64,000 nucleotides of DNA from Streptomyces griseoruber. Its GTDB lineage: Bacteria; Actinomycetota; Actinomycetes; Streptomycetales; Streptomycetaceae. Of the stretch, positions 25,182 to 31,353 are shown piece by piece. The notes under the pieces were generated by a model. The model was not told where the DNA came from, made no database searches, and saw only the letters and a program-made list of their open reading frames with translations. The translations under genes were made by a program, and so were the position numbers. Each line of letters starts with the position of its first letter. Position 1 is the first letter of the stretch. Location of the stretch: NCBI RefSeq assembly GCF_001514205.1, contig NZ_KQ948789.1, positions 1 through 64,000 of the forward strand, read 5' to 3'.

Positions 25182-26120
25182 TCAGGCTGTAACCGGTCGT
25201 TCCACCAACGCCAGCGCGAGCTCCGGAAGTTCTGTGAGATCTGCCGCAGCCCCACTCAACCAGTGCACCCGCGGATCGCGCCTGAACCATGAATCCTGAC
25301 GGCGCGCGAAGCGCTTGGTGGCGCGGACGGTCTCGGCCCGCGCCTCGGCGTCGGTGCACTCCCCGGCGAGCGCGGCGAGGACCTGCTGGTAGCCGAGCGC
25401 GCGCGACGCCGTACGCCCCCCGCGCAGGCCTTGCGCCTCCAGTGCGCGGACCTCGTCCACGAGCCCGGCGTCCCACATGCGGTCGACCCGGCGGGCGATG
25501 CGCTCGTCGAGCTCGGGGCGCCCCACGTCGACCCCGATCTGGACGGTGTCGTAGACCGAGTCATGGCCCGGCAGGTTGGCCGTGAAGGGCCGGCCGGTGA
25601 TCTCGATGACCTCCAGGGCGCGGACGATACGGCGGCCGTTGCTGGGCAGGATGGCGTGGGCGGCCTCGGGGTCGGCGGCGGCCAGCCGGGCATGCAGCGC
25701 GCCGGAGCCGCGCAGGGTCAGCTCCTCCTCCAGGCGGGCGCGGACCGCGGGGTCGGTACCGGGGAACTCCAGGTTGTCGACGGCTCCACGGACGTACAGC
25801 CCGGAGCCGCCGACGAGGATCGGCCAGCGGCCCTCGGCGAGCAGGGCGTCGATCCGGGACCGGGCCAGCCTCTGGTACTCGGCGACGGAGGCCGTGACGG
25901 TGACGTCCCAGATGTCCAGGAGGTGGTGCGGGACCCCGGCGCGTTCCCCGGGGGTCAGCTTGGCGGTGCCGATGTCCATCCCTCGGTACAGCTGCATGGA
26001 GTCTGCGTTGACGACCTCGCCGCCGAGGCGTTGGGCCAGGAAGACGCCCAGATCGGACTTTCCGGCCGCGGTCGGTCCGACGACGGCGATGACGCGGGGG
26101 GTGGGGGCTGCGCTGCTCAC
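25182..26120 (-). CDS. miaA: tRNA dimethylallyltransferase
   Basis: MiaA transfers a dimethylallyl group to A37 of tRNAs that read UNN codons; MiaB, also in this window, then methylthiolates the product. The GTG at 26120 gives 312 residues beginning VSSAAPTPRVIAVVGPTAAGKS, with the P-loop at residues 14-21. Other family marks are VNADSMQLYRGMDIGTAK, PHHLLDIWDV, LVGGSGLY and GRRIVRALEV. The long open frame extending to 27509 overlaps opposite-strand genes and is not coding. It is divergent from a small antitoxin-like gene. Confidence 0.95.
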   Translation of the reverse strand: MSSAAPTPRVIAVVGPTAAGKSDLGVFLAQRLGGEVVNADSMQLYRGMDIGTAKLTPGERAGVPHHLLDIWDVTVTASVAEYQRLARSRIDALLAEGRWPILVGGSGLYVRGAVDNLEFPGTDPAVRARLEEELTLRGSGALHARLAAADPEAAHAILPSNGRRIVRALEVIEITGRPFTANLPGHDSVYDTVQIGVDVGRPELDERIARRVDRMWDAGLVDEVRALEAQGLRGGRTASRALGYQQVLAALAGECTDAEARAETVRATKRFARRQDSWFRRDPRVHWLSGAAADLTELPELALALVERPVTA

Positions 26121-26270
26121 CGCACCAGTCTCCCAAACCGCCGGGCCGGCCCTCGAACCAGATACGTGTCGGCGCGCGAAGGGCGTCGTCGCGGGCAGGG
26201 CGGGATGCGCCCCGCACGGGTACCGTATGGGTTGATATGGGCGTTTAAGTACCCGCAGGGAAGGTGGCCC

Positions 26271-26543
26271 ATGGGTCTCTTGGACAATCTGAAGGCCAGG
26301 CTCGCCCCGGCCAAGGGCAAGGTCTCGCACCTCGCCCACGAGCACGGGCACAAGGTCACGCACGGTCTCGACAGGGCGGCGAAGGCCGTCGACGAGAAGA
26401 CCAAGGGCAAGTACAGCGACCGGATCCACACGGGCACCGACAAGGCCAAGGGCGCCGTGGACCGGCTCGCGCACAAGGACGAGCCACCGGCGGGCGGCGG
26501 CGACACGTTCACCCCGCCGCGCACCCCGCCGCCGGCCTCCTGA
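26271..26543 (+). CDS. Small MT0933-like antitoxin-family protein
   Basis: This 90-residue protein begins MGLLDNLKARLAPAKGKV at ATG 26271 behind GGGAAGGTGG. It is rich in Lys, His and Ala and consists of amphipathic helical repeats (DRAAKAVDEKTKGKYSDRI, TDKAKGAVDRLAHK) with a Pro-rich end. That composition matches the Rv0909/MT0933-like antitoxin family. No toxin gene is next to it: its neighbours are miaA on the opposite side and a convergent dioxygenase-like gene. In Streptomyces such genes are often solitary, and the helical Lys-rich repeat also suits a stress-related protein, so antitoxin activity is uncertain. Confidence 0.7.
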   Translation: MGLLDNLKARLAPAKGKVSHLAHEHGHKVTHGLDRAAKAVDEKTKGKYSDRIHTGTDKAKGAVDRLAHKDEPPAGGGDTFTPPRTPPPAS

Positions 26544-26608
26544 CCCCGCCCCGCCCCGCGCCGGCACCGCCGCCGCGCGCACACGCGTGCGTGCCGCGAC
26601 GACACGGC

Positions 26609-27325
26609 CTAGGACCAGGCCGCGACCACGTATCCCACTCCGTACGGCGCGTCCTCGTACAGCAGCGCGCCGCTGAGCCCGGCGTCCTCGGCGGCGCCCG
26701 CGAGGACCTGCCAGGAGGTCCGGCCGGCGGCCTTCAGCTCGTGCGCCAGCCCGGCGTCGAGTGCCTTGAGCGCCGTCACGTCCGCGGTACCCAGCGCCCG
26801 GGCGACCCCCGCGTCGAAGGGCGCGGCGCGCTCGTCGAGGTACCCGGGTGCCTTCAGGGTCCGGCAGGCGCTCGCGTCGCCCATGACGAGCAGCGCGACG
26901 CGTCCCGCCTGCGCGCCCAGCTCCCTGCCGACCTCGACGCACCGCTCGGCCGCGAGCGGTGCTCCGACCCCGAGTCCCTCGACGGGTGCGGCGGCCCAGC
27001 CGGTCCGTTCCAGCAGCCAGGCGGCGACGGCGAGCGAGGGCGGCAGCTCGCGCGCGGACGGGGCGTCCACGCCGGCCCGGCCCAGCCGCACCGTCACGTC
27101 CACGCCGAAGCCGCTGAACGAGCCGCGCGCGCCCTCCGGATGCGGGCCACGCCCCGCCTGCTCCGCGGGCCCGACGACGTAGAGCCGGTCCGGCCGGGCG
27201 GCCGCGAGCACGGCCAGCGCGTCGGAGCAGGCGGCACGTGCCGCGTCCAGCTCGGGCGCGGCACCCGCGGCCACCTCGGGCACGAGCAGCGGCGGACAGG
27301 GGCAGACGGCGGCGGCGACAAGCAT
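26609..27325 (-). CDS. Class III extradiol dioxygenase LigB-like protein of unknown substrate
   Basis: The likely start is ATG 27325 (MLVAAAVCPCPPLLVPEVAAG), giving 238 residues; this N-terminus matches the conserved family beginning, whereas the longer ORF adds a basic stretch. The fold is that of the LigB/AMMECR-linked extradiol dioxygenase B subunit group: RLYVVGPAEQAG, ALLVMGDASACRTLKAPGYLDERA and the final YEDAPYGVGYVVAAW. Canonical metal-binding His residues are largely missing, so catalysis is doubtful. In Streptomyces it is a widely conserved gene next to miaA and miaB. I cannot assign a function. It faces the small antitoxin-like gene. Confidence 0.75.
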   Translation of the reverse strand: MLVAAAVCPCPPLLVPEVAAGAAPELDAARAACSDALAVLAAARPDRLYVVGPAEQAGRGPHPEGARGSFSGFGVDVTVRLGRAGVDAPSARELPPSLAVAAWLLERTGWAAAPVEGLGVGAPLAAERCVEVGRELGAQAGRVALLVMGDASACRTLKAPGYLDERAAPFDAGVARALGTADVTALKALDAGLAHELKAAGRTSWQVLAGAAEDAGLSGALLYEDAPYGVGYVVAAWS

Positions 27326-27715
27326 GGTCGGCAGGGTAACCCCGCAGGGCATGGCACGACGCGGCACCCGGGCCGACGCGTCCATGCCACCGGACCGGCG
27401 CCACGCTCACCCACCTGCCACAGGCCAGCCCCGGCGACCGTTCGGACGCCGGGGGCCCACCGACCGTACGGACGCCGGGGCCCACCGACCCCGCAGACGC
27501 CGGGCCCACCGGCTCCCCCAGACGTCACACCCCACCGACCCCACCGGCTCCCCAGACGTCACACCCCACCGACCCCGCCGCCCTCAGGCCCTACCAGCCC
27601 AACCGAAGCCAACGCCTCCCGGCTCCACCGCCCCGGCCGAAGTCAGCCGCCCCGGCCCCACCCCGCTCAACTGCCACCGGCCCGGCCAAAGCCGACCGCT
27701 CGTGACCCCGCCGCA

Positions 27716-27880
27716 CCCAGGCTCCACGCCCCGGCCGAAATCAGCCGCCGCGGCCCCGTCACGCCCAGCCTCCACCAACCCGGCCGAAACCAGCCCCTCC
27801 GGACCTCACCTCGCCCAGGCTCCACGCCCCGGCCGAAATCAGCCGCCGCGGCCCCGTCACGCCCAGCCTCCACCAACCCG
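27716..27880. repeat. Direct duplication of a 67-bp segment, 98-bp period
   Basis: Bases 27716-27782 and 27814-27880 are identical by eye, beginning CCCAGGCTCCACGCCCCGG and ending CCACCAACCCG. The 31 bases between them are of similar composition. The perfect identity suggests a recent duplication. Confidence 0.85.
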
Positions 27881-27910
27881 ACCAAAGCCGGCCCCTCCCG
27901 GCCCCGCCGC

Positions 27911-27940
27911 GCCGTGCCGCGCCGTGCCGCGCCGTGCCGC
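27911..27940. repeat. Three tandem copies of GCCGTGCCGC
   Basis: Three exact 10-mers run from 27911 to 27940 and are preceded by a partial copy. It is a simple microsatellite-like repeat in the gene-free region. Confidence 0.8.
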
Positions 27941-27973
27941 GCTCAGGCTTGCCGACGCCACCGAGAGCGGGGA

Positions 27974-27994
27974 GACCCCGACCCGGTCGGGGTC
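27974..27994 (-). terminator. miaB terminator hairpin
   Basis: GACCCCGAC (27974-27982) and GTCGGGGTC (27986-27994) form a 9-bp stem with a 3-base loop, 16 bases after the miaB stop. Confidence 0.7.
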
Positions 27995-28009
27995 GGGGCC
28001 TCGGTGAGG

Positions 28010-29539
28010 TCAGTCGCAGCCGCAGCCGCTGCCCGTCGGCACCGGCTGGGGGGCCGGGGCGCCGATCCTGGGAAGGCCCAGCATGACGCCGGCCGGCTTG
28101 GCGGTCTTCTCGGCGTTGCGCTTCTCCCAGGCGTCGCCCGCGCGCGTGCGGCGCATGTCGAGGACGGCGCCCTCGGCGAGGAGGTGGTGCGGGGCGGCGT
28201 AGGTGATCCCGACCGTGACGACGTCGCCGGGGCGGACCTCCTGGTCGGGCTTGGTGAAGTGGACCAGGCGGTTGTCGGGGGCGCGGCCGGAGAGCCGGTG
28301 GGTGGCGCCGTCCTTGCGGCCCTCGCCCTCGGCGACCATCAGCTCCAGGGTGCGGCCGACCTGCTTCTTGTTCTCCTCCCAGGAGATCTCCTCCTGAAGG
28401 GCGACGAGACGCTCGTAGCGCGCCTGGACGACCTCCTTGGGGATCTGGTTCTCCATGGTCGCGGCCGGGGTGCCGGGGCGCTTGGAGTACTGGAAGGTGA
28501 AGGCCTGCGAGAAACGCGCCTCACGGACGACGTGCAGGGTCTGCTCGAAGTCCTCCTCGGTCTCGCCGGGGAAGCCCACGATGATGTCGGTGGTGATCGC
28601 CGCGTGCGGGATCGCGGCCCGCACCTTCTCGATGATCCCGAGGTAGCGGTCCTGCCGGTAGGACCGGCGCATGGCCTTAAGGACCGGGTCGGAGCCGGAC
28701 TGGAGCGGCATGTGGAGCTGGGGCATGACGTTCGGGGTCTCCGCCATGGCCGCGATGACGTCGTCGGTGAAGTCGCGGGGGTGGGGGGAGGTGAAGCGGA
28801 CGCGCTCCAGGCCCTCGATCCGCCCGCACGCGCGCAGCAGCTTGCTGAAGGCCTCGCGGTCGCCGATGTCGGAGCCGTAGGCGTTGACGTTCTGGCCGAG
28901 CAGGGTGATCTCGGAGACGCCCTCGCCGACCAGGGCCTCGATCTCGGCGAGGATGTCGCCGGTGCGGCGGTCCTTCTCCTTGCCGCGCAGGGCCGGGACG
29001 ATGCAGAAGGTGCAGGTGTTGTTGCAGCCGACGGAGATCGACACCCAGGCCGCGTACGCGCTCTCGCGGCGCGTCGGCAGCGTGGAGGGGAAGGCCTCCA
29101 GGGACTCGGCGATCTCGACCTGGGCCTCTTCCTGCACGCGCGCGCGTTCCAGCAGGATCGGCAGCTTGCCGATGTTGTGCGTGCCGAAGACGACGTCCAC
29201 CCAGGGCGCCTTCTTCACGATGGTGTCCTGGTCCTTCTGCGCGAGGCAGCCGCCGACCGCGATCTGCATGCCGGGGCGGGAGGCCTTCTTCGGCGCGAGG
29301 CGGCCGAGGTTGCCGTACAGCCGGTTGTCGGCGTTCTCCCGGACCGCGCAGGTGTTGAAGACGACGACGTCCGCGTCCCCGTCGGACCCTTCGGGGGCGC
29401 GGACGTAGCCCGCCTCCTCCAGCAGCCCGGACAACCGCTCGGAGTCGTGGACGTTCATCTGGCACCCATAGGTGCGGATTTCATAGCTCTTGGGTGCTGG
29501 AACGTCCACGGCGAGGCTCCGGTCGCTGCTGCTGGTCAT
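28010..29539 (-). CDS. miaB: tRNA-2-methylthio-N6-dimethylallyladenosine synthase
   Basis: MiaB is a radical-SAM methylthiotransferase that modifies i6A37 of tRNA, the product of MiaA. The 509-residue protein has all three parts: an N-terminal cluster domain with Cys in TYGCQMN, VFNTCAVREN and VGGCLAQK; a radical-SAM core with CNNTCTFC; and a C-terminal TRAM domain (GRTLELMVAEGEGR, GDVVTVGITYAAPHHL). About 50 residues follow the TRAM domain and the chain ends GSGCGCD, an unusual Cys-rich tip not needed for the known activity. It starts at ATG 29539 after TTGAGGC and ends at a hairpin. Confidence 0.96.
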   Translation of the reverse strand: MTSSSDRSLAVDVPAPKSYEIRTYGCQMNVHDSERLSGLLEEAGYVRAPEGSDGDADVVVFNTCAVRENADNRLYGNLGRLAPKKASRPGMQIAVGGCLAQKDQDTIVKKAPWVDVVFGTHNIGKLPILLERARVQEEAQVEIAESLEAFPSTLPTRRESAYAAWVSISVGCNNTCTFCIVPALRGKEKDRRTGDILAEIEALVGEGVSEITLLGQNVNAYGSDIGDREAFSKLLRACGRIEGLERVRFTSPHPRDFTDDVIAAMAETPNVMPQLHMPLQSGSDPVLKAMRRSYRQDRYLGIIEKVRAAIPHAAITTDIIVGFPGETEEDFEQTLHVVREARFSQAFTFQYSKRPGTPAATMENQIPKEVVQARYERLVALQEEISWEENKKQVGRTLELMVAEGEGRKDGATHRLSGRAPDNRLVHFTKPDQEVRPGDVVTVGITYAAPHHLLAEGAVLDMRRTRAGDAWEKRNAEKTAKPAGVMLGLPRIGAPAPQPVPTGSGCGCD

Positions 29540-29593
29540 GCCTCAAGGGTAGGTGCTCGCGCGTGAGCCCCGCCCCGGGCGGTGCACCGCCTC

Positions 29594-29854
29594 TCAGGTC
29601 TCGATCACGGCGTCGCAGTCGGGGCAGACCACGGACTCGTGTTCCGGCGGGTACCAGCGTGCTCCCTCGTGCTCCGAGGGCTGCCGGCGGGCCCGCACCA
29701 TGGCGAAGGTGTCCTTGCCGCACAGGGTGCGCGGGCCGGTCGTACCGGGCGTGCCGGGGGCGGCGGGGGCCGCGTGCACCCTGCGCACGTGGGACTCCGC
29801 GCCACCGGGTGCGGCCACCGGGTTCTCTACTTCGTAGACGACGATCTCGCTCAT
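29594..29854 (-). CDS. Small protein with C-terminal Cys-X-X-Cys knuckle
   Basis: The 86-residue protein starts at ATG 29854, overlapping the stop of the upstream glyoxalase-fold gene (ATGA), so translation is coupled. It begins MSEIVVYEVENPVAAPGG, has a middle phrase GPRTLCGKDTFAMVRARR and ends ESVVCPDCDAVIET. Three cysteines, two in a CPDC knuckle, suggest a small metal-binding fold. I recognise it as a conserved Streptomyces hypothetical of no known function. The intended start is supported by the overlap; the longer ORF to 29911 would overlap the upstream gene further. Confidence 0.72.
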   Translation of the reverse strand: MSEIVVYEVENPVAAPGGAESHVRRVHAAPAAPGTPGTTGPRTLCGKDTFAMVRARRQPSEHEGARWYPPEHESVVCPDCDAVIET

Positions 29855-30231
29855 GTCCGTACCGGTTCCTCGATGACGGAGAGCACATTGCCCGCCGGGT
29901 CGGTGAACCACGCGATCAGCGGACCGCCACCGCGGAAGATGCCCTTGTCGTCGGCCTGGAGATGGTCGTAGCGCTCGAAGCGCACCCCTCGGCCGGTCAG
30001 CTCGTCCACCGCCGCCTCGATGTCGTCGACGGGGAAGTTGAGGACCGTGTAGGTCGCCGGGGCGTGGTCGGGCTTGGGGTAGACCAGGATGTCCCGGTCG
30101 CCCGCGATGTGCAGGGTCAGCAGCCCGTTCTCCTCGGACACCCGGAGGCCGAGCGTCCCGGCGTAGAACGTCCTGGCCGCGTCGAGGTCGTCCACCGAGA
30201 AGCCGCTGAACGCCTTCGTCGTACCGAACAT
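29851..30231 (-). CDS. Vicinal oxygen chelate (glyoxalase/bleomycin-resistance fold) protein
   Basis: This 126-residue protein has the two-repeat VOC layout: FSGFSVDDLDAARTFYAGTLGLRV in the first half and FPVDDIEAAVDELTGRGVRFERYD, then WFTDPAGNVLSVIEE, in the second. The final Glu in VLSVIE is the usual metal ligand. The substrate is unknown; the family includes lyases, dioxygenases and antibiotic-binding proteins. It overlaps the following small gene by four bases and begins 30 bases after the PP2C gene stop, so the three genes form an operon. Confidence 0.85.
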   Translation of the reverse strand: MFGTTKAFSGFSVDDLDAARTFYAGTLGLRVSEENGLLTLHIAGDRDILVYPKPDHAPATYTVLNFPVDDIEAAVDELTGRGVRFERYDHLQADDKGIFRGGGPLIAWFTDPAGNVLSVIEEPVRT

Positions 30232-30261
30232 GATCGCCTCCCAGGCGTGGTTGCTGGTCGT

Positions 30262-31044
30262 TCAGGCCCCGAAGCCGTCCGGGAACTCACCGCCCGCCCC
30301 GTCCTCGGCGACCCGTACGACCGCGAGCGTGATGTTGTCGGGGCCGCCCGCGGCGATGGCGGACTTCCACAGTTCGAAGGCGGCGCGGACGTCGTCGTGC
30401 TCCCGCATCACCTCGTCGAGCGTCTCGTCCGGCACGGGATCGCTGAGGCCGTCGGTGCAGATGAGATAGCGCTCGCCGGGTGTCAGGGGCACGGTCGACA
30501 CATGGGGGTGCACGGGGCGGTGGGTGAGGGAGCCGCCCAGGCACTGGGTGACGAGGGAGGTGATGCGCCGGCCGGGCCCGAGCGGCGGGCTGTCGTCCAC
30601 GCTCACCCGGCGCAGGCCGTCCCGGGAGGCCGCGTAGACCCGGCTGTCGCCCACGTTGAACACCAGCACCGAGCCGGGCCGTACGACCACTCCGGCGACC
30701 GTGGTCCCCATGCCGGCCAGCTCGTTCTCCGGGTCGCCGGCGGCTTCGTACACGGCGCGGTTGCAGGCGCTCAGGGCGTCGCGTACGGCGTCCTCGCCGG
30801 TCAGGAGCGCGCCGACGGCCGCGATCCGACGGGCGACGAGGGCGCTGGCCACGTCACCGCCGGGATGCCCGCCGAGCCCGTCGGTGACGGCGGCGACGAG
30901 GGGGGTGCCGAGCGGGAACACCAGGGTCTGCGGGTTCTCGGTGACGGTGGCGCACAGCGTCCACGGCCCCACGACGAGGCTGTCCTCGTTGCGTTCACGG
31001 AGCAGCCCCGGATGGCTGAGCGCACTGACGGCGACGTACGGCAC
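30262..31044 (-). CDS. PP2C-family serine/threonine protein phosphatase
   Basis: The 260-residue protein starts at GTG 31044 behind GGTGACG and contains only a PP2C domain. Metal-binding and catalytic motifs are RNEDSLVV, VTDGLGGHPGGDVAS, GMGTTVAGVV, NVGDSRVYAA, CTDGLSD and GGPDNITLAVV, so it should be an active Mn/Mg-dependent phosphatase that opposes Hanks-type kinases. It has no signal peptide or membrane anchor. It leads the small operon with the VOC and Cys-knuckle genes and is divergent from the SpoIIE-type multidomain regulator, which is itself another kind of PP2C phosphatase. Confidence 0.92.
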   Translation of the reverse strand: MPYVAVSALSHPGLLRERNEDSLVVGPWTLCATVTENPQTLVFPLGTPLVAAVTDGLGGHPGGDVASALVARRIAAVGALLTGEDAVRDALSACNRAVYEAAGDPENELAGMGTTVAGVVVRPGSVLVFNVGDSRVYAASRDGLRRVSVDDSPPLGPGRRITSLVTQCLGGSLTHRPVHPHVSTVPLTPGERYLICTDGLSDPVPDETLDEVMREHDDVRAAFELWKSAIAAGGPDNITLAVVRVAEDGAGGEFPDGFGA

Positions 31045-31353
31045 GGGACGTCACCGTCGGCCCCGGTCGCCACTGCCGGTCTTGCCGGTCATGTCTCCAG
31101 CGTAGGCGGCCCGCGGGAGGATTCCACCGGCGCGCCCCGTCCCGCCCGGGGAGCGCCCCTGTGTTTGATCATGGACGGGGCGAAGTCGCGGCCGTACTCC
31201 TCGGCTTCCGCGCGACCGCCGTGACGCCCCGGGACCGCTTGTGATCAACTTGGCTCGTTCTTGAGGTCGTTGAACCGTGAAACTGGCAGGAAACCGCCGG
31301 TGAGAATGTGTGAAAGGGGTTTCGTACGAGAACGGGAACGATAGGTTCCCAGC
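31045..31353. other. Divergent promoter region between two phosphatase genes
   Basis: The 309 bases hold no convincing gene. A short frame beginning ATGGACGGGGCGAAG near 31171 encodes about 17 residues and has no clear ribosome site. Near the right end an interrupted palindrome, GGGAAC-GATAG-GTTCCC (31334-31350), sits on the ribosome-binding region of the SpoIIE-type gene. Confidence 0.5.

Larger units (their letters stand above)
27326..28009. other. 684-bp C-rich, repetitive intergenic region between miaB and the LigB-like gene
   Basis: No gene is supported. The plus strand is almost entirely C/G with many CCACCGACCC, CCCCGGCC and CACCCC phrases, so several frames stay open and encode Pro/Arg-rich sequence without ribosome sites. 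It contains the duplicated 67-mer and the tandem 10-mer listed separately, and the miaB terminator at its right end. Confidence 0.75.

Noticed and set aside
27392..28007. Proline/arginine-rich ORFs on both strands between the LigB-like gene and miaB.
   Set aside because: They arise from C-rich repeats, lack ribosome sites and known domains, and overlap each other.
31171..31224. A 17-codon leader ORF (ATGGACGGGGCG...) upstream of the SpoIIE-type gene.
   Set aside because: No clear ribosome site and no evidence of conservation; cannot be told from chance.
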